Positions 42,814 through 52,022 of a DNA stretch of 64,000 nucleotides are shown piece by piece. The notes under the pieces are model-generated. The model was not told the DNA's origin and did no database searches. It worked only from the letters and a program-made list of their open reading frames with translations. The position numbers and the translations under genes are program-made. How positions within the stretch are numbered: the first letter of the stretch is position 1; every line of letters begins with the position of its first letter. The DNA comes from Anaerovibrio sp. JC8. Its GTDB lineage: Bacteria > Bacillota > Negativicutes > Selenomonadales > Selenomonadaceae. The stretch covers positions 105,839 through 169,838 of the forward strand of contig NZ_ANBM01000008.1 of NCBI RefSeq assembly GCF_002100115.1. The letters run 5' to 3'.

Positions 42814-43389
42814 TCATACTGTTGTATACCATTCGTTGGCTGTTTCTTCCACATAGCCCGCTTCCTCATCGGCCTGTCTGTAGCTTACGCCGTCGGCGGT
42901 TCTGTAGATAGCTTTTGCTGACAGGGTTGGCGTATTATAGGAGATATTTTCTGCCTTGGTCTGTGGTTTTTCCTCTGGCTCTTGGAATTGAACCTTGAGA
43001 AATTTGCAGAAACGTTTCTTGCCATTTCTTTTGGTGCACTCGAACATAACACAGAAATAAGGGGCGGAATCTTCTTTATTTGCGGTCATTACGCCATTTT
43101 CCAAGCTATGGCCAAGCAATAAGGCTTTATATTCCAATGGTAAGCTTGCGACGTTGAATGTAAGTTCATACTCACTAGTTGCTGTTGCGGTATCGATGGC
43201 CATGTCATCAGCATATAATGTAGCGTTGGCGGTGGTTGGTTTAATATCAACTTCGCGAATATGTGGAATAGAAATTACTTCTTCATAGGTTGCGTTTCCT
43301 TCCCCTGGATCGCTGACAAGCTTTGCGATGTGAAAATTACTGAGGCCTATGAATGGGCTATTTGTGATGCCACTCTTAGTTGTTGTCAT
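42814..43389 (-). CDS. Major tail protein (phi13/TP901-1-like)
   Basis: 191 residues. Beta-rich, with a phi13-type layout: GLSNFHIAKL at the start, LYADDMAIDTATATSEYEL in the middle, and YNTPTLSAKAIYRTADG near the end. It polymerises into the tail tube. Its start overlaps the tail terminator gene by 14 bp. Confidence 0.85.
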   Translation of the reverse strand: MTTTKSGITNSPFIGLSNFHIAKLVSDPGEGNATYEEVISIPHIREVDIKPTTANATLYADDMAIDTATATSEYELTFNVASLPLEYKALLLGHSLENGVMTANKEDSAPYFCVMFECTKRNGKKRFCKFLKVQFQEPEEKPQTKAENISYNTPTLSAKAIYRTADGVSYRQADEEAGYVEETANEWYTTV

Positions 43390-43723
43390 TATTTATCACT
43401 CCGATTTTATAGTCTAGTGTTGCTATCTTATATCCTTGGTCTGTTACTTCTACCGCCTGCCCGCGGGAAAAGCCAAGGTCTAGCATGATTTTATTTATCT
43501 GTTTTTTGATGGCGTAATAATTGCCATCTTTAGTTATGATATGAATTCTTATTGTTATGTTGCTTGATAGTTCTTTGTTGTCGCCATGAAGGGCGGGAAC
43601 GTCAGAAACAACTGTGTATATTATGTTTGGATATACTTTATTGTTGGGGCTAAACTGATGGAACACAGGAATATTTATTTCATTCTTTAGTTTTTTTACT
43701 ACTTCTTTTACAATCGTTTCCAT
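43376..43723 (-). CDS. Tail terminator / head-tail joining protein
   Basis: 115 residues in the position of gpU/gp17-like proteins, between the HK97 gp10-like gene and the major tail gene. The helix-strand pattern (VVKKLKNEINIPVFHQF, NITIRIHIITKDGN, YKIATLDYKIGV) fits the DUF3168-type fold. Confidence 0.72.
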   Translation of the reverse strand: METIVKEVVKKLKNEINIPVFHQFSPNNKVYPNIIYTVVSDVPALHGDNKELSSNITIRIHIITKDGNYYAIKKQINKIMLDLGFSRGQAVEVTDQGYKIATLDYKIGVINNDNN

Positions 43724-43726
43724 GAG

Positions 43727-44086
43727 TTACCCCCCTTTAAGGCCATCACGAACGGCCTGAATCAATTTATCTTTTATCTCTGAGCGCAACGCGTCTAACG
43801 CGGGGTATAAAAAAGGCCTGTTGATTAATGGCGAAAATTCAACAATCTTGCCATACGCCCTGCCCTCGTTGTCCGTCGCATCTGCTACTACTTGTATCTT
43901 TGTTCCCTTTGCCTTGGCTTCCATGTGAATACTATCTCTGAGCCTACCTGTATCTACTGGGCATCTGCTTTTGGCTTCATTTACAAGCATTTCGCCACAA
44001 TCCTTCAGGGTGGATTTAACAGAGCTTTGTATATTCTCTCCCAATGCTTCCAAGGCTTTTGAGGATATATTCTTACTTTTCGCCAT
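43727..44086 (-). CDS. HK97 gp10-like head-tail/tail completion protein
   Basis: 119 residues. The family signature is KSRCPVDTGRLRDSI near residue 38, followed by strand AKGTKIQVVADATDNEGRAYG and YGKIVEFS. It overlaps the head-tail adaptor gene by one base. Members complete the head-tail interface. Confidence 0.85.
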   Translation of the reverse strand: MAKSKNISSKALEALGENIQSSVKSTLKDCGEMLVNEAKSRCPVDTGRLRDSIHMEAKAKGTKIQVVADATDNEGRAYGKIVEFSPLINRPFLYPALDALRSEIKDKLIQAVRDGLKGG

Positions 44087-44400
44087 TACTCCACCCCTTT
44101 ACACATGAGCGTTGTGTAGCCCTTGCGTTGGTCTGCCAACACGGCCTGAATCTCATATACTTGGTTATTGTGAACGGCTCGCATTTTTGGGGATATACCG
44201 TCTATGTAGCGAATATAGATTTTATAGGTGGTTTCTGAGGTTGCTTGCATAGCCTGAAAGTATTCACGGCCATTTAATGGCGTTATGTCTGCCCATACTG
44301 TACAGAGATTTTCCCACCCGTCGCAGGCGTTTCCGTAGTCGTCCACGGTGTCGCTAGGATATTGGATTATTACGCGGTAGCGCATTTTTCCTATTTTCAT
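44086..44400 (-). CDS. Head-tail adaptor (stopper)
   Basis: 104 residues from ATG 44400, chosen because GGGGGTGG lies upstream; the frame extends to 44517 inside the previous gene. It reads MKIGKMRYRVIIQYPSD, VWADITPLNGREYFQAMQ and MRAVHNNQVYEIQAVL, typical of the SPP1 gp16-like head-tail adaptor family (PF05521). Confidence 0.85.
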   Translation of the reverse strand: MKIGKMRYRVIIQYPSDTVDDYGNACDGWENLCTVWADITPLNGREYFQAMQATSETTYKIYIRYIDGISPKMRAVHNNQVYEIQAVLADQRKGYTTLMCKGVE

Positions 44401-44413
44401 TAGTGGCCACCCC

Positions 44414-44701
44414 CTAGAGAAAATTATTACAATGAGAATGTAAGATTTGTATAACTGTAGGGTTTGTGGTGGTTGCTCTATCCGTGATGTACTCTCTATT
44501 CTCATACATATCTGCACATAAGGCCAATACAGCCAAGGGAATATCTGAGTAGTTGTCTAGGTCTGCAAGGTCTAGGCCTGTGTAGCTTTGGCAGAATTCC
44601 ACAGAGGCTTGCAGGATATGTTGTAGTAGTGTGTCGTCTTGGTCGCTATCTACTCTGAGATAATTCTTTAGTGTTGTTATGTCAATGTCTGATACCTTCA
44701 T
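44414..44701 (-). CDS. Head-tail connector (gp6/gp15-like)
   Basis: 95 residues. All-helical family with DIDITTLKNYLRVDSDQDD and LLQHILQASVEFCQSYTG at the start, the PF05135 pattern. It sits between the 75-residue gene and the adaptor gene. Confidence 0.87.
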   Translation of the reverse strand: MKVSDIDITTLKNYLRVDSDQDDTLLQHILQASVEFCQSYTGLDLADLDNYSDIPLAVLALCADMYENREYITDRATTTNPTVIQILHSHCNNFL

Positions 44702-44707
44702 GATGCA

Positions 44708-44935
44708 TCAGCCCTCTTTTTTGGTTGCTCTTTTCTTGGTTGGTGCTTTAGTTGTGGCGGTGCTTGGCTTTTCTGTAGAGGATTTAGGGGCAGTGTTTTT
44801 TTCTGCCCCCTTGATTTCTTCAATATAGCCCGCGTTCAACAAGTCATTTACAATAGCTTTGTTTGTATATTCTACTGTCTGCCCCGCTGTCGCGTTGACT
44901 TTACCGCCATAACTTACTAATACTCTATAAGTCAT
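44708..44935 (-). CDS. Small capsid-adjacent protein, unknown
   Basis: 75 residues. An N-terminal beta-like region (TYRVLVSYGGKVNATAGQTV) and a Lys/Thr/Pro/Ala-rich basic tail (TTKAPTKKRATKKEG). Placed just after the capsid gene, it could be a decoration or head-fibre protein, or bind DNA with its tail. Confidence 0.65.
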   Translation of the reverse strand: MTYRVLVSYGGKVNATAGQTVEYTNKAIVNDLLNAGYIEEIKGAEKNTAPKSSTEKPSTATTKAPTKKRATKKEG

Positions 44936-44948
44936 GGTTTAACACCTC

Positions 44949-46082
44949 TTAGGCCATCTTGAGAACAGCAAGTTTCTGCTTTTCTACTACACGGGAATCT
45001 GCTTCAATCCAACCGATTACACCGATGGCGTGCTCATCCGCGTACTTTTCATGCATTACTTGTACTTCTACATTTGGTCTTACATTTACATAGAGGCCTG
45101 AAAAGTCGCCATAAATTACAGGCTTTGCCTTTGCTTCAATAGATGGCATATTGTCGCTAATGTATACAGGATGGCCAAGCAGAGAATATCCGAATGGAGC
45201 TGTAAGGTCTTCATTCAAGAGGTATCTATTTTCCCCGTCCTTCAAGGTTCTTACTGCCAAGAGGGTGCTTTTGTTCATTACCCATACTGCATCATTCTGA
45301 TATACCTGAGGTACTTCTACCTGTACCTTTACAAGGTCATCCGCAGAAATAGCGGCTGCGGCAGCAGCTGTTACTACAGGGGTGTTTTCGTCAGTGAGTA
45401 CGCCTGTCATTTTGTCGTCGCCGCCTTCGCCAAGAAGCAATTCATGCTCCAAGAAACGGGCGATAGATTCGGACATCTTGTTCACAACATAACTGAGTAA
45501 GTCGAATTCGCTGTTATTAATCAAGCTCTTGGAAATCTTGGTCAGGCTTCCTGCCAAGTGGCCACCAAGGGAAATGGAAACGAATTTACCACTAGAGCTA
45601 TTGAGCGCGGTGAATTCAGTTGCATAAGCAGTTGTTACCTTGTCCGCGGATTCGTCATATACAGGGAAAACCAACTTACCCTTTGCGGAAAACTTGCTTG
45701 CAAGTTCATATACAGGCGCAATGTTCTTTACTGTTTCGATAATTCTGTTAGCCACGCTCTGAGGGATTACTGCGCCGTTGTCGCCCGCGCTCATTGCGTC
45801 GCGTGCTTCCTTGGTGCGAATAAAGGAAACAAAGGCTCTTTCCTCTTTGTCTGCTTCGTCGTCTGCTTCAACTGCCTGTGGTTCGCTATTTTCCTTTACG
45901 GACATAGCTTCCTTAATCTTTGCCAAGGTTTCGTCAATGGCCTGAATTTCCTTCATAATCTCGTTGTAGGTGTTGTTTTCTTCGTCGTTCATGGCACGCT
46001 TTTCTGTTTCTACCTTGGAAAAAAGGCCGTCCATGTTCTCTACCAATTCATTACGACGTTCAATTAACTGTTTCATATTCAT
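44949..46082 (-). CDS. HK97-family major capsid protein
   Basis: 377 residues from ATG 46082, with GGAG upstream. The earlier ATG at 46121 lies before that ribosome site. Residues 1-85 form a charged coiled coil (LIERRNELVENMDGLF, EIMKEIQAIDETLAKI), the delta/scaffold region normally cleaved by the prohead protease. The HK97 core follows with GAVIPQSVANRIIETVK, ISLGGHLAGSLTKISKSLI and VWVMNKSTLLAV. Confidence 0.93.
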   Translation of the reverse strand: MNMKQLIERRNELVENMDGLFSKVETEKRAMNDEENNTYNEIMKEIQAIDETLAKIKEAMSVKENSEPQAVEADDEADKEERAFVSFIRTKEARDAMSAGDNGAVIPQSVANRIIETVKNIAPVYELASKFSAKGKLVFPVYDESADKVTTAYATEFTALNSSSGKFVSISLGGHLAGSLTKISKSLINNSEFDLLSYVVNKMSESIARFLEHELLLGEGGDDKMTGVLTDENTPVVTAAAAAAISADDLVKVQVEVPQVYQNDAVWVMNKSTLLAVRTLKDGENRYLLNEDLTAPFGYSLLGHPVYISDNMPSIEAKAKPVIYGDFSGLYVNVRPNVEVQVMHEKYADEHAIGVIGWIEADSRVVEKQKLAVLKMA

Positions 46083-46133
46083 TTGCTTATCACTCCATAT
46101 TTTTTTGTTATTTTTTTGCATAATAAAAGACCG

Positions 46134-46760
46134 CTAGTTAATAGCAGTCTTGGTTTTGTAGTATTCATATTTCTTTTTTAAGGTTTGAAAGCCCGACATG
46201 TCAGGCGGTGCATCCGCCACGCTGTCGGCTATATCTGCCAATGTTGGCTTTTCTGTTTGTTCCTGTACTGTTACAGGTTCTTGGCTTTGGCGGTATTCTT
46301 TTAATGATTCTTGGCCGTCGCGAACCTCTATAGAGGTAGCTATATACGCGGGTGTACAATCTAAGATAGAGATTTCTTCAAGGGTTAAGTCTGAGATTTT
46401 TCGTATTCGCATCCCGTCTTCTTGGCGGGTTGTCCATTCGTCGCGGGGGTTATAGAACCCAAACGACCATCCCTGTAGTTCTTGGTTCTTGGCCTTTTCG
46501 ATAATCTCAGAATCATTTAAGACAATATCTGCATACAGGCCTATAGCGTCTTCATGTAGCTCCATTGTTATTGGTTCTAGCTGTCTTTTGTGGTTGAACA
46601 TTAGGCCAATTTCATTTTTCTCCAAGGCGTGTTGGAATGTGTGAGGCTTTACTATCTCCACGAATTCGCCTGTTGCGTCATGCAGTACACGGGATTCACG
46701 GCCTACTACATTTACATACCCGCATATACGGGCAGAATTGTTTCTGATTTCTACTTTCAT
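46134..46760 (-). CDS. Prohead protease (HK97-type)
   Basis: 208 residues. Serine protease of the HK97/herpes assemblin fold. A catalytic-type His is in LMFNHKRQLEP and the Ser in LQGWSFGFYNP, followed by LTLEEISILD. It is predicted to cleave the capsid delta domain. It lies between portal and capsid genes and touches the portal gene without a gap. Confidence 0.93.
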   Translation of the reverse strand: MKVEIRNNSARICGYVNVVGRESRVLHDATGEFVEIVKPHTFQHALEKNEIGLMFNHKRQLEPITMELHEDAIGLYADIVLNDSEIIEKAKNQELQGWSFGFYNPRDEWTTRQEDGMRIRKISDLTLEEISILDCTPAYIATSIEVRDGQESLKEYRQSQEPVTVQEQTEKPTLADIADSVADAPPDMSGFQTLKKKYEYYKTKTAIN

Positions 46761-47972
46761 TTACTTTTCACCCCCTTCAATGTGTTGTAATGTATTGGTG
46801 TTTGGGGTGTATAGTTGCTTTGTCTGCGGATAATACAAGGTATTACCTAATGACATTTTGAGGAATTCCAAGCCCATAGCAGGCAAGTTTTCCGCTTTTC
46901 TCACTTCGTCAGGTGTCATCCACCCGCCTTGCAAGGCTAGGTTATAGGCTGTATAGCGTTCCTGCTGTGTAGTTTTTAATATCTCTGAGCTGTCCACTTT
47001 GAAGAATAGCAGGCCTTTTTCTTTTTCAAGAAGCAGGAATTTATTCAGCGCATTTTCTAAGGCAGACACGACAGGCAGAACCCCCGTCTTTATGCTGTTT
47101 ATATAGGTATCTCTGCTTCCTTTGCTCCCATCGAATAATGAGCTAGACAAGCCAAAGAGTTGATATATCAGCTCACTATTACTTTTTTTGTTTTCGTTTA
47201 GCTGATTTTCGGCAGAGCTAACAGAGGCCTCTTGGAAAGAAATCCCATCATTTAAGACCATGACATTTGAGGAATTTGCGTCATTAGAATATAGCTTACG
47301 CCATGCAGATTTTAGAGCGTCCATCTTGGCCTTGTCTAGCTTGTAGGCGGATTTGAGGAAGCCCCGCTTTGTCCCGGTGCTTATGCTTTTGTTTTCATAA
47401 TTCAAGGCGTTATAGCAGGCCATGAGTAACAATGGATTTGTGTCTATAATCCCTTGACCTGTTACCCCATCCGCGGTGTTGCGGGTTATTCTGAGTATTT
47501 CATAATCAGGGTACTCTTGGCCGTTTATGTATATCTTGACGGCCTTTTTTATCGGGTCTACACCCTTCAAGATACTTACATAGCTAGGCTCTATGTAGAA
47601 TAGGCCTGTTATGTTGTTTCTGTCGTGCTTGATATAGGTGTAACTTTCCCCCAGTAACAACATATCAGTGATTAAGGCTTTTTTCATTTGTCTAGAATCC
47701 AAAGTGTCGCCCGTTTCTTGGTTCAGTAATTTCAGGCGGTAATCGTCTGTTACTTCTTGGACGTTCCCGCCTTGGTTCTCATAGAGTTTCACGGGCAGGC
47801 CTGAAACAGTTCCCGCGATAAATTCAATAGAAGCAGAAACAGCGGGAATATTTAACGCCTTTTCCTTTGTCATGGCTTCAGAGCTTGCACGGCCTAATAA
47901 TACGTCAGACAAGGCCTGAGCTTCTTCGTTGCGTTGTTCTTTTGTCCATAGGTTTTTTAATCGGTTTAACAA
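46761..47972 (-). CDS. Phage portal protein (HK97 family)
   Basis: 403 residues, started at TTG 47972 behind a strong GGGGGTG site. Portal signatures include ALNIPAVSASIEFIAGTVSGLPV, YVSILKGVDPIKKAVKIYING and the ENKSISTGTKRGFL region. It forms the dodecameric DNA channel. The TTG start is supported only by the site and family N-terminus. Confidence 0.92.
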   Translation of the reverse strand: MLNRLKNLWTKEQRNEEAQALSDVLLGRASSEAMTKEKALNIPAVSASIEFIAGTVSGLPVKLYENQGGNVQEVTDDYRLKLLNQETGDTLDSRQMKKALITDMLLLGESYTYIKHDRNNITGLFYIEPSYVSILKGVDPIKKAVKIYINGQEYPDYEILRITRNTADGVTGQGIIDTNPLLLMACYNALNYENKSISTGTKRGFLKSAYKLDKAKMDALKSAWRKLYSNDANSSNVMVLNDGISFQEASVSSAENQLNENKKSNSELIYQLFGLSSSLFDGSKGSRDTYINSIKTGVLPVVSALENALNKFLLLEKEKGLLFFKVDSSEILKTTQQERYTAYNLALQGGWMTPDEVRKAENLPAMGLEFLKMSLGNTLYYPQTKQLYTPNTNTLQHIEGGEK

Positions 47973-47989
47973 TTATTTTTCACCCCCTT

Positions 47990-49678
47990 TTAGGTTTGTA
48001 CTGCCCAATCTTGACTGGCTTGGTTTATTTCGTTTTGTTGTGCGAGATATAGGGCGTTTAGTGTCGCTATTACCATATCTATTTTCCCGTTTGACTTCTT
48101 TTTGTTTATATATCTATTCATATTTGAATCATATTGGCATCGGCAATTTTGGAAATTAATCTCATACAATGGGTTGGTTTCATATATGATTTTTCCTTGC
48201 TCCACTAACTCTTTAAGTAACTTGGTCGGAGCGTGTAATATACTGCTATGTTGGCGAATTTCCACACATTGAAGGCCTGCTTTTTCTAGCTTTACAACTG
48301 AGGAAAGGGCGTTATAGCGGTCATAGCCCACGCCTGCTATTTTGACATTGTATTGTTTTTCAAGGCCTAGTATGTATTCTTCAACAGTTGAATAGTCTAT
48401 TACAGAGCCACCACAAGGGATGCAGTTTCCCGCCTGTATGAATTGGTTATAATTTATCTTTTCCAAGGCGTTCTTTTCCGCTATACGGTCAGCAGGGATA
48501 AAACACATAGGTTTTATAAGCAGTTTCCCATATTCGTCATAGGTCAGGAAGGTCACGGCCGTGTTATCGTTACTCATTGATAAGTCTAGCCCCACATATA
48601 CCTGACGGCCTGCCCAGTTTATTGGCGTGTCTGTCCTACAGGCTTGGAGCTTTGATACGTTTATATATGACTCTGCTGTGTTTTGTGCGATTATATTGCA
48701 GTGTTTACATAAGAAATTTTCACGGCGGGCAGGGACTTCCACCGCTTCTTTGCGCTTTTTTATTAGGTCATCCCAAACCTCTTGGATTTCTAGGGCTAAT
48801 GGGTTGGAATGTCTGAGTATGTCGTCATTATCGGCCCAGGATCTTGTGCGGTCAGGTTCATATAACAGCCCGAATACCGTGTCATTTTTGATTGTTCCGT
48901 CCAAGATTTTTTTTGCGTAATCTAGCTCCGTTTCGAATGGGTTTGAGGCCGTCGGGTATTTCGTAGAGATTATGAATCCAAGTTTGTTGAGGATTGTTAA
49001 TTGGCCACTTCGCATAGCGTCCAAGGGGTACGGGCTTGTTAGTGCGCCCACCTCATCCGCTACCCATACCGCGGGCAATTTTCCATCTAGTCGCGAGGTT
49101 GAAAAGTTCAAGGGATAATAAGAATTGTTAGTCAGGTTGCAGGTTATACTATCTCTGAGAAGCTTGAATTTCTGTTTGCCTTGATACAGGCCATTTAGTG
49201 CGGGACTCATTGAGATTATGTCTTGTATGGCGGTCTTTACCTCTCGCGATAATTGGCCGTCAGGTGCGACGCTGTAAAACTTTGATAATCGCGGTTCAAT
49301 GAAGAATAGAACCAAGAATAATACAGCGACCAAGAACGTTTTACCATTTTTTCTAGCAATTTCTAGCACCGCCGTTTCATAGCGTCTTTTCTTTTTGTTC
49401 TCCCTGTGGACGGTGCATAATACGGCCACAATCATAAGCCACTGAAAACCCAATAGGCAGTTATACACCGTTTGGCCTGCTTTCAGGCCTTTAGGCATTA
49501 TCAAGAGTTTTAATAGCTTTTCTATTACTGCCACCTTATGGCCGTCTATCATGTATTTTGGGTCTTGGCCGTTGGCTATATGTATGAATTCTTTACACTG
49601 CTTTTTCACATATCGAGGCGCGGGGATTTTACCCGCCACTACGTCACAGGCGTATTTATAGGCCTTGTTATTCCTCAT
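47990..49678 (-). CDS. Terminase large subunit
   Basis: 562 residues. ATPase with the Walker A variant EIARKNGKTFL, Walker B-like VWVADEVGA, and nuclease-domain acidic residues (VGLDLSMSNDNTAV, GVGYDRYNAL, IDMVIATL). It packages DNA with the small subunit and portal. It overlaps the small subunit gene by 11 bp. Confidence 0.94.
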   Translation of the reverse strand: MRNNKAYKYACDVVAGKIPAPRYVKKQCKEFIHIANGQDPKYMIDGHKVAVIEKLLKLLIMPKGLKAGQTVYNCLLGFQWLMIVAVLCTVHRENKKKRRYETAVLEIARKNGKTFLVAVLFLVLFFIEPRLSKFYSVAPDGQLSREVKTAIQDIISMSPALNGLYQGKQKFKLLRDSITCNLTNNSYYPLNFSTSRLDGKLPAVWVADEVGALTSPYPLDAMRSGQLTILNKLGFIISTKYPTASNPFETELDYAKKILDGTIKNDTVFGLLYEPDRTRSWADNDDILRHSNPLALEIQEVWDDLIKKRKEAVEVPARRENFLCKHCNIIAQNTAESYINVSKLQACRTDTPINWAGRQVYVGLDLSMSNDNTAVTFLTYDEYGKLLIKPMCFIPADRIAEKNALEKINYNQFIQAGNCIPCGGSVIDYSTVEEYILGLEKQYNVKIAGVGYDRYNALSSVVKLEKAGLQCVEIRQHSSILHAPTKLLKELVEQGKIIYETNPLYEINFQNCRCQYDSNMNRYINKKKSNGKIDMVIATLNALYLAQQNEINQASQDWAVQT

Positions 49679-50120
49679 TTTCTAGCCCTTCTAGTATTTC
49701 GGCCAATGGGTCTTTTTGTTCCTCTTGGTTCGCCACCATCGCGCCCACCTTGGCGCGGGCTTGTGGGGACATGCACAAGAGGTCTGTTACCTTCCAATAT
49801 TGTTTTATTAGTTGTTCTTGTGTTCTTAGAAGTTTGGTGTCTAGGCCTGCTTGGTCTATGAGTGTGTTGACTTGATTCAGGCGGTCTATTATGATACAGG
49901 CCTGTTTGATTGTCTGATAGTCTATTGATTTTAATAAGCCTGTAGGCCTTAATATCTCCACAATAAAGCTATATATGGTCTGTCTTTGCTGTGAGAATTC
50001 TTCAGGTGGAGTGTCAGGCAAGCCGTCAGTTATTAGATTTTCTATAGCTTCTCTTGTGGCTTTTTCGGCCTTGGTCAGGTGTTTCCTTGTGGTCTTGGTT
50101 GGTTTGGCGGGTCTTGCCAT
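49668..50120 (-). CDS. Terminase small subunit
   Basis: 150 residues from ATG 50120, with GAGAGGTG upstream. A basic N-terminus (MARPAKPTKTTRKHLTKAEK) is followed by a helical region typical of P27/HK97-type small terminases (QTIYSFIVEILRPTGLL, IDYQTIKQACIIIDRL). It recognises packaging sites. Confidence 0.87.
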   Translation of the reverse strand: MARPAKPTKTTRKHLTKAEKATREAIENLITDGLPDTPPEEFSQQRQTIYSFIVEILRPTGLLKSIDYQTIKQACIIIDRLNQVNTLIDQAGLDTKLLRTQEQLIKQYWKVTDLLCMSPQARAKVGAMVANQEEQKDPLAEILEGLENEE

Positions 50121-50214
50121 GCTCTCACCTCTCAATGTTTAAGTTTTATTAAGGGAATAAATAAGATTTTGACTAGTTGCTGTCGGTGTTCCTTTTTTTG
50201 CCCAACGCATTATT

Positions 50215-50598
50215 TTAACCCGTGGGGGGGATGTTTACAGGCTGTTGTGTTAGCTCTTGCAACGTTTCAATGTATTTTGGCTCGTTCTCTACAAGGTTAT
50301 GACAAGCAGTGCACAAGGTTATTAGATTACTAGGTTCTAGTGCTTGTGTGCTGTCTTGTCGTATCTTGATTATGTGATGTACTTCCAAGTTATTTGTTGT
50401 TATATGGCCGTTGGCAAGGCATAATCTACACAAGTATTTATCCCTTTTCTTTATTTCTTCCCTTGCCCGTTTCCATCGGCCTGTGTTCCTGAATTGTGAT
50501 TCTTGGCTGTTGTTCTTCTTATATGTTCTTTGTGGTTTGTTTGGGCACGCTTCGCCTGCTCTGTGAATTCGCCCACAATAACTGCACGCTTTCAACAT
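50215..50598 (-). CDS. HNH endonuclease next to terminase
   Basis: 127 residues. The N-terminal zinc ribbon is CSYCGRIHRAGEACP; the HNH core has CRLCLANGH, EVHHIIKI, LITLCTACHN. HNH nucleases beside the small terminase assist cos-site cleavage in several HK97-like phages. This suggests cohesive-end packaging here. Confidence 0.88.
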   Translation of the reverse strand: MLKACSYCGRIHRAGEACPNKPQRTYKKNNSQESQFRNTGRWKRAREEIKKRDKYLCRLCLANGHITTNNLEVHHIIKIRQDSTQALEPSNLITLCTACHNLVENEPKYIETLQELTQQPVNIPPTG

Positions 50599-50621
50599 CG
50601 TTTTATATCTCCAAAAGAAAT

Positions 50622-50649
50622 AAGGATAGACGCTCTTGTGTCTATCCTT
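50622..50649 (-). terminator. Hairpin between early and late phage genes
   Basis: Stem AAGGATAGAC / GTCTATCCTT (50622-50631 with 50640-50649), with T-rich sequence on both sides, so it can act on either strand. The stem matches that at 52415-52442. It lies between the 78-residue gene and the HNH gene, so late transcription may need antitermination. Confidence 0.72.
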
Positions 50650-50695
50650 TGTTTTTTATTTTATCTCTCATATATTAATACGTTAGAATCAGGCC

Positions 50696-50932
50696 TCATG
50701 TGCATTTTTCGGATATTTTTTTCTCTCTTTTTAGCCTGTCCATATATTGGCGGGCTGTAAGTATGGAATAGTCTTTTACAGTATTGTTCTTTTTATTTGG
50801 CCTGTAAAAATACAGCCTGTCTATCAGATAATCATAGAGATATGAATTACTAGCACTTTCCAACAGTTCCAATATTTCTTTCTCTGAATAATTCTCTGCA
50901 CTCTTGATTTTTTGGAATGGATTATAAGTCAC
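50696..50932 (-). CDS. Small phage protein, unknown
   Basis: 78 residues, Lys/Tyr/Asn-rich, with helical segments KEILELLESASNSYLYDYLIDRL and ILTARQYMDRLKRE. It overlaps the regulator-like gene by four bases, so it is translationally coupled. Function not recognised. Confidence 0.7.
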   Translation of the reverse strand: MTYNPFQKIKSAENYSEKEILELLESASNSYLYDYLIDRLYFYRPNKKNNTVKDYSILTARQYMDRLKREKKISEKCT

Positions 50933-51309
50933 AGTTCTTCACTCTCCAAGCCGTCTGTTATATCTTTTCTTATCCCTGCCAACTGTCGGGCTATTGTGCA
51001 CCTATTACAATGCTTCTTTTTTGCTATCTCCCCTAGCTCTAGGCCGTCAACATATCGCAGGCGGATTAGTTCGCGTTGCTCTCGATCCAGGTACATGGCC
51101 TCATACATTTCTATATCAAGCAATAATTCGCAGGCCTGAAAGCTTCCGTTGTTGCGATTGCTTATTATTTCTGCCTTGTGCTCTATTGCTCGTATGATTG
51201 AATCGGGCGAATATTCATAGTCATAATTACAGGTGCTTCGTATTTCTTTTTTTACGCAGCCGGCTGCTGAATAATTTCCTGTACTATTTATTCCGCTATG
51301 TTTCGCCAT
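50929..51309 (-). CDS. Sigma-region-4-like / ArpU-RinA-type phage regulator
   Basis: 126 residues. The C-terminal half reads as a helix-turn-helix of sigma-70 region 4 type (EQRELIRLRYVDGLELGEIAKKKHCNRCTIAR, key residues LIRLRY and GEIAKK). Proteins of this kind near the terminase commonly turn on late genes (ArpU, RinA). Confidence 0.78.
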   Translation of the reverse strand: MAKHSGINSTGNYSAAGCVKKEIRSTCNYDYEYSPDSIIRAIEHKAEIISNRNNGSFQACELLLDIEMYEAMYLDREQRELIRLRYVDGLELGEIAKKKHCNRCTIARQLAGIRKDITDGLESEEL

Positions 51310-51482
51310 TACTTACACCCCCGATTATGAAGGGCTTTAATGACTTGCTTGCAGTATTTCAGGCGTTGTTCTATGGCCTTGTTCTGTTGCTTCAATCTCT
51401 GTATTTCCTTTTTGGCCTGTACTCCCCGATATATGGAGATAATTACAAGAATTGCAGAAAATATTAAAAGTGTTGTTGTCAT
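51309..51482 (-). CDS. Small single-helix coiled-coil protein
   Basis: 57 residues, ATG 51482 to TAA 51309. A hydrophobic N-terminus (TTLLIFSAILVIISIY) is followed by a Lys/Gln coiled coil. Its ATG directly abuts the HNH-AP2 stop (TAAATG), and its TAA overlaps the next ATG. Membrane-anchored; function unknown. Confidence 0.65.
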   Translation of the reverse strand: MTTTLLIFSAILVIISIYRGVQAKKEIQRLKQQNKAIEQRLKYCKQVIKALHNRGCK

Positions 51483-52022
51483 TTACGCCACCCCCTGCAA
51501 GGCTTGTAACACATAGCTTTGAAGCTCTTTGTCTAGGCCGTGTTGTTCCATTGTGGCGCGGTATACGTCCTCGCGAATATCTAGGCCGAACAATTCAGCC
51601 CATATTTCTATCTTTTTTTCTAGTGCCTCTGCGATTGTCGCGAACCGTCCAAAAGTCTTGGTCTTTCCATTCCACCGTGCCTGCACAACATACTTTTTCC
51701 CCGCTCTGTATATATTTCTGAACCCTGTAGACGTTGGGGCTGTTATGGACAGGTTTCTGAGATTGACGGCCTGTGATACAAGTCTGAGGTTCTCGCGCCT
51801 GTTATCTCTAGGGTTTCGGTTTTTATGGTCTACTTGTAGGCCGTCGCTCTTGTCATGGACTCCTAGAATGAACCTATGCAAGTAGACTTTTTTGGTTTTT
51901 CCGCCTATCCGCATGTAGGTATAGAGATAACCCTTGCCATGTTCGCGCCATCTATGCTGTGATACTCTTTCTGCATCCGAGTCGCTAATTAATATCTGCT
52001 TTCCATTAATATCTAGTGTCAT
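51483..52022 (-). CDS. HNH endonuclease with AP2-like DNA-binding domain
   Basis: 179 residues. N-terminal HNH_3-type nuclease: VYLHRFILGVHD, then LQVDHKNRNPRDNRRENLR. An AP2-type domain follows (GFRNIYRAGKKYVVQARWNGKT, FGRFATIAEA). This architecture is typical of free-standing homing-like endonucleases in phages. The ATG has GGAG upstream. Confidence 0.88.
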   Translation of the reverse strand: MTLDINGKQILISDSDAERVSQHRWREHGKGYLYTYMRIGGKTKKVYLHRFILGVHDKSDGLQVDHKNRNPRDNRRENLRLVSQAVNLRNLSITAPTSTGFRNIYRAGKKYVVQARWNGKTKTFGRFATIAEALEKKIEIWAELFGLDIREDVYRATMEQHGLDKELQSYVLQALQGVA